This document shows, one piece after another, positions 52,026 to 59,913 of a stretch of DNA of 64,000 bases; within the stretch, counting starts at the first letter, position 1; every line of letters begins with the position of its first letter. A program made the position numbers and the translations under genes. The stretch covers positions 1 to 64,000 of the forward strand of contig JAGAUT010000079.1 of assembly GCA_017620655.1 (NCBI GenBank), in the 5' to 3' direction. This DNA comes from Clostridia bacterium. GTDB taxonomy: Bacteria > Bacillota > Clostridia > Oscillospirales > CAG-382. The notes below the pieces were generated by a model that had not been told where the DNA came from, made no database searches, and saw only the letters and a program-made list of their open reading frames with translations.

Positions 52026-53966
52026 TTATGAAAAAAACTTATGATAGTAATAAATCGGCACCGCACTCCAACCGTGGCAGAGCGAGCCTGCACTTGCAAA
52101 GGCACTTTCGCCTTCTTTTGTTTCCCAGACGGTTGTAGAGTCTGCATCAAGCATCACCTTATATGTATCTCTGATTTCCGAGAGAACATTTTCCCTGTAT
52201 TTTTCATCCGTCATAAGAAGTGCGTCATACTTAAAGCCCTTCATACTGAGAGAACACTCAGAAAGAGTATTTGACGAGAGTTTTTCACATATACTCTTCG
52301 CTCTTTCACCCTCAGCAATACCTGCACAAACACAAAGGCTGTTTACAAGCTCTGTCGGGTCTTCTTCGGGAGAAGTAACAAAATACAGTCCCTTTTCGCC
52401 GTCAAAGAAGGTTTCATTGACTCTTGTCTTTATTTCATCCTTAATGCCGTCAAAAGGATTAGCCCTGCCAAGCTTTTTGCATATTTCCTCAAAGGCACAA
52501 AGTGCAATTACTGCAATGGCATTCACAAGACAGTTGGAAGACAGCACATCTTTATTGAACATTTCCTTAGAACCGTTCGTTCCGTATCTTGAGCCGTCGG
52601 CATAGTCCGACCAGTCGTAGAAATTCCAGCGGCTGTCGCCGTCAAAGTTACAGATAAGTCCGTCTTTTCTGTTATCCATAAAGGTATTCAAGGTCTTTAC
52701 CATTTTGTCGAATACTTCTTGTGCGAGTGTTATATCGCCGCTGTGCTGTGTGTATTCCTTAACGGCAAGCACATAATAGAGGCAGAAGGACGGTATCGTC
52801 AAATCCCTCTTACTGGGGAAGCATATCGACATGAGTCCGTCTTCCCTGTTGTCCTTGCTCATAAGAAGAAGATTTGCTCTTGCATATTCAAAGTTACCGT
52901 CGGCATATGCGTAGTAGCCCGTCAACATCTGATTTCTGGAATCGAAAGCATAAAGGCACTGCTCACGCCAGGGGCAGTCAACATAATGCTCAAGCATTGA
53001 AAGTTTTAAGGTGTTAAGGCAGATTTTATATATATCCTTATCAAGTTCCGAAAGGAAATCGTACTTTGCCGCATTTGTGGGATATACCTGCGGTAAAATA
53101 CCGATATAATCCACATCTATCTCATCCTCACACTCGATTTCTATGTATCTGCAAGCGAGTCTTAGCATATGGTTTGTAAATACATTTTCGCCTTTTTTTG
53201 TCTTGTAATCAAAGCGGAAATTTCTGAATCCGATTGTCTTTTTAACGTGTCCGTCTTTGAGAAGCTCGCCATAGAAGACTCTGATTGTCTGTTCTGTTTT
53301 GCTGTTAATCGAGAAATTGCAAAAGCCCACATATTCTTCACCGAGGTCGAAAATGTAGTTTTTCTTTTCGCCATGGGGTTTGCCCTGTCTTAAAGCCTCA
53401 ACAATCTGAGCCTTTATTGGACGTTTAACAAAATTACATTCCTTTTCGAGTACAACGGATTTTCCAAAGCCGTCACCGCCGCCTACAAGCCATTCGTCCT
53501 CTTTTGTCGCATCATAAGAGAAGGAATAGCCGAGCTGGGAGGAGATTTCCACATCAAAGCCGGAAAGGTATACACGGCTCTGTCTTGATGGAGTATTTTC
53601 ATCAGAAACAGCAATTATTTTACCGTCATTCTCGATTTCATAGATAAGTCCGGCTTCGGGTGTGTTCCAGCGCATACCGGATTTCGACCAGTAAACACAG
53701 AGGAAGCATATATAATTTTCACCGTTTTTCAGAAATGAGGTAATATCAATATTCTCATATGCCTTATAATGCTCAAAATCGGCATATTGAATACTGCTTA
53801 CATATTCGCCGTTAACAAAAAGCGTATATTCGCCGCTGACAGAGAACTTTACGTTCACTTTACCGCCGTTGTAATCAATTTTCTGACAAAATTCAGCATA
53901 ATTGTTTATGCCGTATTCCTTGGATGTCCAAATCCATTTTGAGTTTGAAAACACGTTGTTACACAT
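52026..53966 (-). CDS. Alpha-L-rhamnosidase-like glycoside hydrolase (GH78)
   Basis: A 646-residue protein without a signal peptide, so cytoplasmic. The N-terminus (SKWIWTSKE and a beta-sandwich with GEYTLFVNGEYVSSIQYADF) is the GH78 accessory region, HYVDCPWREQCLYAFDSR near 338-355 matches the DCPxRxE/Q catalytic-domain signature, and VWETKEGESAFASAGSLCHGWS near the end matches the closing active-site loop. It is somewhat shorter than the common 700-900 residue members. It should release alpha-L-rhamnose from imported oligosaccharides; related sugars are possible. Its ATG lies 1 nt beyond the DUF5131 stop. Confidence 0.82.
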   Translation of the reverse strand: MCNNVFSNSKWIWTSKEYGINNYAEFCQKIDYNGGKVNVKFSVSGEYTLFVNGEYVSSIQYADFEHYKAYENIDITSFLKNGENYICFLCVYWSKSGMRWNTPEAGLIYEIENDGKIIAVSDENTPSRQSRVYLSGFDVEISSQLGYSFSYDATKEDEWLVGGGDGFGKSVVLEKECNFVKRPIKAQIVEALRQGKPHGEKKNYIFDLGEEYVGFCNFSINSKTEQTIRVFYGELLKDGHVKKTIGFRNFRFDYKTKKGENVFTNHMLRLACRYIEIECEDEIDVDYIGILPQVYPTNAAKYDFLSELDKDIYKICLNTLKLSMLEHYVDCPWREQCLYAFDSRNQMLTGYYAYADGNFEYARANLLLMSKDNREDGLMSICFPSKRDLTIPSFCLYYVLAVKEYTQHSGDITLAQEVFDKMVKTLNTFMDNRKDGLICNFDGDSRWNFYDWSDYADGSRYGTNGSKEMFNKDVLSSNCLVNAIAVIALCAFEEICKKLGRANPFDGIKDEIKTRVNETFFDGEKGLYFVTSPEEDPTELVNSLCVCAGIAEGERAKSICEKLSSNTLSECSLSMKGFKYDALLMTDEKYRENVLSEIRDTYKVMLDADSTTVWETKEGESAFASAGSLCHGWSAVPIYYYHKFFS

Positions 53967-53967
53967 T

Positions 53968-54702
53968 TCAGTTATTCCTTTCAGGTATATAATCTATATT
54001 TGCTTTTCTCGCCTGTAGTCCTTGTTTAGGTTTGGGCACTCTGTACAGTCGTCCGTCTTTTACGAACTTTGCACCCGTCTGTTTAAAGTGAAATCCGACG
54101 CCTGCATTTACGCACTGCTGTCTCAAATCAAGTACCCATTCATATTTACAGATTCTTGCCTCAAGACCCGATTCTCCGCCTGCAACAACCTCGTCAATGC
54201 CTTTGTCGAGGTATGCAGAAAGGTCTATCTTTTCTAAAAGAGGCTCGCAGATTATTATACGTTCTTTAAGCGGTATTGACAGATATATTGGAAGCCTGTA
54301 GTCTGCCCTGTCCTGATTTTCACACGTTACCGCCATTGTGACATGACCGAAAATTTCCTGCCAGTCATCGGGAACACATTCATAAAAGCGGTCAACGCGT
54401 TTAGTGATAAAAAAGAAGTTACAGTCGCATCTTTCACGCATTATCTGCCACACATCATCTCTCCACTCGTCAGCTTCTTTAAGGAAAAAGTCGGAGGTAA
54501 AGCAGGTATAAAAGGTTGTACCCGACGGGTATTTATATTCGCCTTTTCTGTTTTTTGCTATGGGGAGATTAAAGGTTGAAGCATTCTTTTTTATCTCACT
54601 TGCATCCTTGTCATTACGTGAGTCGATTCTGTAAACGTAGCAGTTGCGACAGCCCTCGCTGTGCTTTTTACAGCCGTGCCACATATTCCATGTTACGTCC
54701 AT
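53968..54702 (-). CDS. DUF5131 / phage Gp37-Gp68-like protein
   Basis: A 244-residue protein beginning MDVTWNMWHGCKKHSEGCRN followed by CYVYR, the N-terminal cysteine cluster (C-x6-C-x2-C-Y) of the DUF5131 family, and CEPLLEKIDLSAYLDKGIDEV later. The radical-SAM-like cysteine arrangement and TIM-barrel-like pattern suggest a metal-binding enzyme, but the family has no proven activity. The ATG at 54702 has GAGGTGAG 7 nt upstream. Its own promoter lies just upstream and the GH78 gene follows directly. The family is common in phages as well as chromosomes; no other phage gene is nearby. Confidence 0.8.
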   Translation of the reverse strand: MDVTWNMWHGCKKHSEGCRNCYVYRIDSRNDKDASEIKKNASTFNLPIAKNRKGEYKYPSGTTFYTCFTSDFFLKEADEWRDDVWQIMRERCDCNFFFITKRVDRFYECVPDDWQEIFGHVTMAVTCENQDRADYRLPIYLSIPLKERIIICEPLLEKIDLSAYLDKGIDEVVAGGESGLEARICKYEWVLDLRQQCVNAGVGFHFKQTGAKFVKDGRLYRVPKPKQGLQARKANIDYIPERNN

Positions 54703-54719
54703 TTTGCTCACCTCGTTTT

Positions 54720-54748
54720 ATTATACAACACATGTTTTGTAAAGTCAA
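54720..54748 (-). promoter_or_regulatory. Sigma-A promoter of the DUF5131-GH78 operon
   Basis: On the minus strand TTGACT (54748-54743), 17 bp, TATAAT (54725-54720), 18 nt upstream of the ATG at 54702. Confidence 0.85.
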
Positions 54749-54751
54749 ACA

Positions 54752-54778
54752 AAAAACACCCTTTCCGGGGGTGTTTTT
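54752..54778 (-). terminator. Terminator after the MATE transporter gene
   Basis: A 9-bp GC-containing stem (54753-54761 with 54769-54777) followed by T6 on the minus strand. Its T tract nearly touches the -35 box of the next promoter. Confidence 0.88.
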
Positions 54779-54798
54779 CACAATTTAATTAAAATTAA

Positions 54799-56214
54799 TC
54801 AGATGCCGACCTGTCTTCTGAGCCACTTGCCCCTTGCCAGTATCACAAGATAGATTATTCCTCTGAAGCAAAGCTCAAGTGCCATTGCAATCCATACACC
54901 GTAAAGACCCAAATGCGGTACAAGTAAAAGTGAAAGGGTTATTCTCACACCCCACATACTCACAAGGTTGAGTATTCCCGGCACAAGTGTGTCGCCTGCT
55001 CCGCGAAGCGCACCCGTGCATACGATAGATGCAGCATACAGAGGTTCTGCAAAGGCTTCGATTTTAAGAATATCCGCACCGAGAGAGCGAACAAGAACAT
55101 CGCTTGACAAAAGCGAAAACATAAATTCTGCACCGAAAAACATTAAAAATCCCATAAACGTCATCACAGAAACGCCGAGAAGAACGGCACACCAGGAAAA
55201 ACGCTTTGCAATATCCCGCCTTTCTGCACCTATGCTTTGTCCGACAATAGTGGTAGACGCCGAGCCTATGCCGTAGCCGGGCATATAGCAAAAGCTCTCG
55301 GCAGTAACAGCAAGGGAATGTGCCGCAACCGAAACAGTACCAAGCGGTGCAATAATAAGGGTTGAACAGATATATCCCGTACACATAATGGCGTGTTCAA
55401 AGGCTGACGGTACTGAAATTCTGAGTGCCGCCAGAAGGGTGTTTTTTCTGATTCTCCAGTTTCCGCCAAGACGAAAGGAAAGTTTATCGGATTTAAAAAT
55501 GCACACAAGCATCATAAAAAGCATTGTGACATAATCGGCAAGTGCCGTACCTATTGCCGCACCCATAACACCGAGACCTGCACCAAAAACTGCAAGTTCA
55601 AAACCGAAAAGTGTTATTTTTCTTGTGGGATAGATAAAGAAGAAATTAAAAACAACATCAAGAAAACACATCATTATATTGAGAAAACTGGGTGTTTTCA
55701 TATCGCCGCTGCACTGAAGCGAGCTTGAAAAGAGCATTCTCATCTGGGGCGAAGGAAGCGACAGGGCATATACAAAGAAATACCTTGAAGCATCCCGTTT
55801 TATCTCCGGCTCACCGCCAAGCCACGTTGGAAGATTCGGACTTATGCAAAGTGCAACAGCACATATAAGTAATCCAAAGGACAGACAAAGCAAGATTCCC
55901 TGTCTGAATGTACTTCTGGCATCGTCATCTCGTCCTGCACCCACAAGCTGTGCAATCTGCACGGAAAAGCCCATTGCAAGCGATGAGCAAAGTCCCGAAA
56001 GCAACCATGTTGTTGTGCTGACAAGACCGATTGAAGCCGAGGCATCAGCACCGATGTTGCCCACCATTGCCGCATCTATATACTGCATTACGACGGAGGT
56101 GAGCTGAGCAAGAATTGCAGGAACACTCAGCATTACCACCGTCGTCAGCATTTGTTTTACTGTCGGCTTTCCCATTGCCGAAAAATTCAGATAATTTGTT
56201 TTACTCAACGCCAT
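54799..56214 (-). CDS. MATE-family multidrug/metabolite efflux transporter
   Basis: A 471-residue protein with about 12 hydrophobic helices and MATE landmarks: SVPAILAQLTSVVMQYIDAAMVGNIG in the first helices, FRQGILLCLS, and YGIGSASTTIVGQSIGAERRDIAKR at the start of the second half. It exports cationic compounds using a Na+ or H+ gradient; the substrate is unknown. I place the start at the ATG at 56214, because the in-frame codons up to 56262 include the promoter -10 box (56241-56246) and cannot be in the transcript. The ribosome site GAAGG lies very close to this ATG, which is unusual. Confidence 0.9.
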   Translation of the reverse strand: MALSKTNYLNFSAMGKPTVKQMLTTVVMLSVPAILAQLTSVVMQYIDAAMVGNIGADASASIGLVSTTTWLLSGLCSSLAMGFSVQIAQLVGAGRDDDARSTFRQGILLCLSFGLLICAVALCISPNLPTWLGGEPEIKRDASRYFFVYALSLPSPQMRMLFSSSLQCSGDMKTPSFLNIMMCFLDVVFNFFFIYPTRKITLFGFELAVFGAGLGVMGAAIGTALADYVTMLFMMLVCIFKSDKLSFRLGGNWRIRKNTLLAALRISVPSAFEHAIMCTGYICSTLIIAPLGTVSVAAHSLAVTAESFCYMPGYGIGSASTTIVGQSIGAERRDIAKRFSWCAVLLGVSVMTFMGFLMFFGAEFMFSLLSSDVLVRSLGADILKIEAFAEPLYAASIVCTGALRGAGDTLVPGILNLVSMWGVRITLSLLLVPHLGLYGVWIAMALELCFRGIIYLVILARGKWLRRQVGI

Positions 56215-56240
56215 ACCTTCTCTGAAAATATTACAAGAGA

Positions 56241-56269
56241 AGTATAGCATCATTTGCGGCAAACGTCAA
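56241..56269 (-). promoter_or_regulatory. Sigma-A promoter of the MATE gene
   Basis: On the minus strand TTGACG (56269-56264), 17 bp, TATACT (56246-56241). The expected start site is near 56234, leaving a leader of about 20 nt. Confidence 0.75.
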
Positions 56270-56273
56270 TAAG

Positions 56274-56546
56274 TCAGCAGAGTTCTTTTTCGGGCATTTT
56301 TATTCGTTTTGCCGTTCTGATTACACCGGTAACTCTTGTTCTTTTGGTAATACGGCGGCGCCTTGTTCTTGTGAGGTACGCATTATAGTGCATGAGTGCA
56401 CTTGTGCCGAAAAGAACTACGAGCATACCGCACATTTCAAGAACAAGGAGATTTACAAAGCTCATGCCAAAAACATCCGCACTGCCTGCAGCACCTACCA
56501 TGAGTATAAATCCCAAAAGAATAATCATACCTAAAAGCTTTTTCAT
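56274..56546 (-). CDS. Small two-helix membrane protein, unknown
   Basis: A 90-residue protein with two hydrophobic helices (about 4-22 and 30-50) and a very basic C-terminus containing LTRTRRRRITKRTR. AAAGGAG lies about 9 nt upstream of the ATG, and a TATAAT (56598-56603 complement) sits about 55 nt further up without a clear -35 box. I recognise no family. The basic tail would face the cytoplasm. It is followed after a few bases by the MATE promoter. Confidence 0.6.
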   Translation of the reverse strand: MKKLLGMIILLGFILMVGAAGSADVFGMSFVNLLVLEMCGMLVVLFGTSALMHYNAYLTRTRRRRITKRTRVTGVIRTAKRIKMPEKELC

Positions 56547-56663
56547 TTTTATGCACTCCTTTATGTAAAATTCGTTGTTTCTTTATCTTACGGTTTTATT
56601 ATAAAGGAATGGGTGTCCAAAAAAACGGACTTTGGCGTGCTTTTTGTGAGTGATTATAAAAAA

Positions 56664-56681
56664 GCAGGGCTTATGCCCTGC
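56664..56681 (-). terminator. Third hairpin with T tract downstream of rpmB
   Basis: A 7-bp stem GCAGGGC/GCCCTGC (56664-56670 with 56675-56681) followed on the minus strand by T6. Confidence 0.8.
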
Positions 56682-56763
56682 CGTGTATTGCTTTTATCTC
56701 AGTTACAGTACCCGGTCTCAGTACCGGTATCAGCCGTAATTGCATGCAATTGTAAAAACAAAA

Positions 56764-56794
56764 ATCTCCGACGCCGTCATTTAATGTCGGAGAT
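56764..56794 (-). terminator. Second hairpin with T tract downstream of rpmB
   Basis: A perfect 9-bp stem (56764-56772 with 56786-56794), 13-nt loop, followed on the minus strand by TTTTTG. Confidence 0.75.
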
Positions 56795-56875
56795 TAATTA
56801 TTTACGCGGAGAATATATTCCGGCTACAGGCAAAATCACCCGCGACACATCCTGTCGGCCGTCCCGACAAGACAA

Positions 56876-56899
56876 AAGCACCCTCGGATGAGAGTGCTT
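56876..56899 (-). terminator. Terminator immediately after rpmB
   Basis: A 10-bp stem with one mismatch (56876-56885 with 56890-56899) followed by TTTTG on the minus strand, 19 nt after the rpmB stop. Confidence 0.75.
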
Positions 56900-56918
56900 C
56901 AAGATTAATCGTATCAAC

Positions 56919-57107
56919 TTAGATTGCTCTTGTAACCTTGTTGGAACGGAGACATCTGGAACATACGTTAACTGTCTTATGAGTTCCGTTATCAACAACC
57001 TTTACCTTACGGATGTTGGGCTTAAAGGTTCTGTTTGTCTTTCTGTTGGAGTGAGATACGTTACAACCGAATGTAACACCCTTTCCACATACTTCGCACT
57101 TTGCCAT
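56919..57107 (-). CDS. rpmB: Ribosomal protein L28
   Basis: A 62-residue L28 of the zinc-binding type: the pairs C4/C7 in AKCEVCGKG and C48/C51 in VCSRCLRS form the zinc site, and GNxxSHSxRKTxR-like FGCNVSHSNRKTNRTFKPNI is the core. It belongs to the large ribosomal subunit. GGAGGTGTTATAA precedes the ATG. It stands alone with a promoter about 85 nt upstream; the leader has a hairpin GGGCA-N5-TGCCC (about 57161-57175), which might be a control element. Confidence 0.95.
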   Translation of the reverse strand: MAKCEVCGKGVTFGCNVSHSNRKTNRTFKPNIRKVKVVDNGTHKTVNVCSRCLRSNKVTRAI

Positions 57108-57192
57108 TTATAACACCTCCATGTGATGTTCTCTTGTTTTTTAAACTATTTTAATAATGTTCGGGCAGTCTTTGCCCATTTGCAACAGTGGT

Positions 57193-57221
57193 ATTATAAC
57201 ACACTAAATTTTAAAATGCAA
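57193..57221 (-). promoter_or_regulatory. Sigma-A promoter of rpmB
   Basis: On the minus strand TTGCAT (57221-57216), 17 bp, TATAAT (57198-57193). Confidence 0.75.
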
Positions 57222-57287
57222 TAGGTAAATCGAATTTTTTTTAAGTTTTTTCAATTTTTACATTTTTTATAAAACAAGCAGTCTTTT

Positions 57288-59750
57288 CTACTGTTTCTTT
57301 GACATTTTGGCAAAGTTGCCCATGATTTTCTTTGTACCCACCTTATCAAAAGCAACCTCGTACATAACGTCATTGCCCATAGGCTTTGCCGAAAGCACCA
57401 TACCGTCACCGAAAATGGGATGTGAAACCGCCTGTCCTGCAGAGAAGGTTTCACCCTGAGGCTTGGGGGCTGAGAAGGACGAAGGCTTTGACACCGGTTT
57501 TGCATAAGAAGGTTGTTTATTCCAGGGTGCATCCTCGGAATTCACACGGCTTGTTCTTACTCCGTTCTTATTACCGTATGAGCCGTAAGAGGAATACTGA
57601 TTGACAAACTCACGCTGAGTGTCTTCCATTCTGTCACCGTAGCTCATTTCGTATTCGCAATAGCTTTCGGGGATTTCGTCAACAAAGCGGCTTCTGCGGT
57701 TGAATTCGGTTCTGCCGTAAGTCATGCGGGAATTACAGTGAAGTATAAACAGGCGTTTCTTTGCTCTGGTTATGGCAACATAAGCAAGGCGTCTTTCTTC
57801 CTCAAGCTCATCCTCGCTCATAATCGACTGAGTTCCGGGGAAAATGTTTTCTTCAAGACCGGGCAGGAATACAACGGGGAATTCGAGACCTTTGGATGAA
57901 TGTATTGTCATCATGACAACGGCAGGTGCATCGGCATCGTAGTTATCGATATCGGCAATGAGGGCAACTTCTTCAAGGAAGCCTCCGAGTGTCGGTTCAT
58001 CATTGCTTTCTTCATAAACAACGGCATTTGATACAAGTTCCTTGACGTTTTCGCATCTGTCCTTGCCCTCCGCCTTATCAAGCTCCTTGAGCATTTCCAT
58101 GTAGCCTGTTTTTTCAATTACCTTTTCAACAACCGAGCCGAGTGTTAAAAGCCCTACGCTTGACTTTAAATCTTCAATCAGCTGTGAGAAGAGAACAAGC
58201 TTTGCCGCACTTCTTGAAAGTGACGGGTAGCGTTCCGCGTTCTTACAGATTGACAGCATGTCGGTTTCAAACTCAACCGAAAGTCTGTCGATTTCATCAA
58301 CCGTAGCATCACCGATGCCACGTTTCGGGGTATTGATAATTCTCTTGAATCTCACCTTGTCATTGGCATTTGTCATGACGCAGAGATAGGCAACAATATC
58401 CTTGATTTCTTTTCTGTCGTAGAATCGTGTACCGCCGAGAATTCTATATGGTATACCGCTTTTTGCAAATACCGTTTCAAGGCTGTTTGACTGGGCATTC
58501 ATACGGTAAAGTATTGCAAAGTCGCCGAAGTTATATTTACCGTCTTTTACCATTTCGCCGATTTTATCAACGATATACTGTGCCTCGGCGTTCTGGGTTT
58601 CGCACTTTTTGACAGTAATCTTGTCGCCGCCTGCCTCTTTTGTCCAAAGGGTCTTACCCTTTCTGCCTGCGTTGTGTTTGATTACCTCATTTGCCGCACC
58701 TATAATCATGTCGGTACTTCGATAGTTCTGTTCCAGCTTTACAACACGGGTATTCTTGAAGTTCTTATCAAAGGACAGGATATTTTCGATTGTAGCACCT
58801 CTGAATTTATAGATACTCTGGTCATCGTCGCCTACTACCATAATATTATAATCATCGTTACAGAGCATTCTTGTCAGTTCAAACTGTGCCTTATTTGTAT
58901 CCTGATATTCATCGACAAGTATGTATTTGAACCTGTTTCTATACTTTTCAAGTATATCGGGACAAGTTTTGAAAAGCTCTACCGTAAGGGTGATAATGTC
59001 GTCAAAGTCAACAGCGTTGGCGCTTCTCTTTTTATCTTCATACAGTTTATAAAGCTGTACAATTGTCGTTTTCCTGATATCGCCCTGCTTTACGTCTGCC
59101 ATATAGCCTTTCCAGTCGATAAGCTTTTCTTTGGCACGTGAAACTTCCGAAAGCACAAGCTTTGCAGGGAACATTTTATCGCTGACATTGGCTTCCTTGA
59201 TACATTCGGTCATGAGCTTTTTCTGGTCATCGGTATCGTAGATGGTAAAATCCCTGTTTCTGCCGATAAGCTCTATATGCATACGAAGAAGCTTTGCACA
59301 GACGGAATGGAAGGTGCCTGCCCAGATATTAAGTGCATCATCGCCAAGGCTCTTTTCAAGTCTTTCCTTCATTTCCCTTGCCGCTTTATTGGTAAAGGTG
59401 ATTGACAGGATTTCATAAGGACTTGCCTTATCAATGGCAAAGGTGTTAAGAGCATTCTCAAGCTGGGTTTTATCGGGATTTTCCGCTGAAGCTATCTTCT
59501 CAAGCATTGCAATATACGGCTCAAAAAGGTTCTTTTCGGGTATATTCTTTTCGTCCATACATCTGCCGTACTTGATAAGGTGGGCAATTCTCTGTACAAG
59601 CACCGTAGTCTTACCGCTTCCTGCACCTGCAAGCACAAGTAAAGGTCCGTCGGATGCATATACTGCCTCACGCTGTTTATCGTTAAGACGGCTGTAGTAT
59701 TTATCAAAAAGTTTTTTTCTGACGTTTATATATCTTTCAAGTAGTGTCAC
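57288..59750 (-). CDS. pcrA: ATP-dependent DNA helicase PcrA/UvrD
   Basis: An 820-residue superfamily-1A helicase. I start at the GTG at 59750, which has AAGGAGA 8 nt upstream, and not at further upstream in-frame codons: those lie in the divergent promoter region and encode an unrelated hydrophobic stretch. Walker A AGAGSGKT is at 41-48; VDEYQDTNKAQ is motif II, GDDDQSIYKFRGA motif III, and VMMTIHSSKGLEFPVVF and VAITRAKKRLFI are motifs V and VI. The C-terminus, after a disordered Ser/Pro-rich linker, ends in the Tudor-like domain (VSHPIFGDGMVLS) that binds RNA polymerase in PcrA. It unwinds DNA 3'-5' in repair and replication-transcription conflict resolution. Confidence 0.95.
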   Translation of the reverse strand: MTLLERYINVRKKLFDKYYSRLNDKQREAVYASDGPLLVLAGAGSGKTTVLVQRIAHLIKYGRCMDEKNIPEKNLFEPYIAMLEKIASAENPDKTQLENALNTFAIDKASPYEILSITFTNKAAREMKERLEKSLGDDALNIWAGTFHSVCAKLLRMHIELIGRNRDFTIYDTDDQKKLMTECIKEANVSDKMFPAKLVLSEVSRAKEKLIDWKGYMADVKQGDIRKTTIVQLYKLYEDKKRSANAVDFDDIITLTVELFKTCPDILEKYRNRFKYILVDEYQDTNKAQFELTRMLCNDDYNIMVVGDDDQSIYKFRGATIENILSFDKNFKNTRVVKLEQNYRSTDMIIGAANEVIKHNAGRKGKTLWTKEAGGDKITVKKCETQNAEAQYIVDKIGEMVKDGKYNFGDFAILYRMNAQSNSLETVFAKSGIPYRILGGTRFYDRKEIKDIVAYLCVMTNANDKVRFKRIINTPKRGIGDATVDEIDRLSVEFETDMLSICKNAERYPSLSRSAAKLVLFSQLIEDLKSSVGLLTLGSVVEKVIEKTGYMEMLKELDKAEGKDRCENVKELVSNAVVYEESNDEPTLGGFLEEVALIADIDNYDADAPAVVMMTIHSSKGLEFPVVFLPGLEENIFPGTQSIMSEDELEEERRLAYVAITRAKKRLFILHCNSRMTYGRTEFNRRSRFVDEIPESYCEYEMSYGDRMEDTQREFVNQYSSYGSYGNKNGVRTSRVNSEDAPWNKQPSYAKPVSKPSSFSAPKPQGETFSAGQAVSHPIFGDGMVLSAKPMGNDVMYEVAFDKVGTKKIMGNFAKMSKKQ

Positions 59751-59781
59751 GTTATTTCTCCTTAAAATGGGGTGGATAATT

Positions 59782-59810
59782 ATTATAGCACAGAAGCAAG
59801 ACAAAATCAA
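59782..59810 (-). promoter_or_regulatory. Sigma-A promoter of pcrA
   Basis: On the minus strand TTGATT (59810-59805), 17 bp, TATAAT (59787-59782), 32 nt before the GTG start. It is divergent from the promoter at 59831-59859. Confidence 0.8.
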
Positions 59811-59830
59811 CGGCTTTTTGAATAATTGTA

Positions 59831-59859
59831 TTGACAAAAAATGCGGTGTGATATAAAAT
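59831..59859 (+). promoter_or_regulatory. Sigma-A promoter of the GH116-like/queA operon
   Basis: TTGACA (59831-59836), 17 bp, TAAAAT (59854-59859); the start codon is at 59914. Confidence 0.75.
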
Positions 59860-59913
59860 GTTATGATAGGAAAATTATAAAACTCGGCGCTATTTTCGGA
59901 GGAAAACTTATAC

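Larger units (their letters stand above)
56547..56918. other. Hairpin-rich intergenic region
   Basis: No convincing gene is seen in these 372 bases. The region contains three minus-strand terminator-type hairpins (listed separately), a perfect palindrome AATTGCATGCAATT (56738-56751), a bulged hairpin formed by the two copies of TACCGG/ACCGGGTA (about 56706-56730), and a stem TGTCGG/CCGACA (about 56850-56870). It could hold one or more small RNAs. Confidence 0.5.

Noticed and set aside
56241-56262. An upstream extension of the MATE protein to 56262.
   Set aside because: Its codons include the promoter -10 box, so they cannot be transcribed from it.
56613-56891. A 92-codon plus-strand frame in the hairpin-rich region.
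   Set aside because: It has no ribosome site and passes through all three hairpins; composition does not look like a protein.
56798-56998. A 66-codon minus-strand frame ending in SPRK across the rpmB end and intergenic hairpins.
   Set aside because: It overlaps rpmB out of frame and runs through the terminator; no ribosome site.
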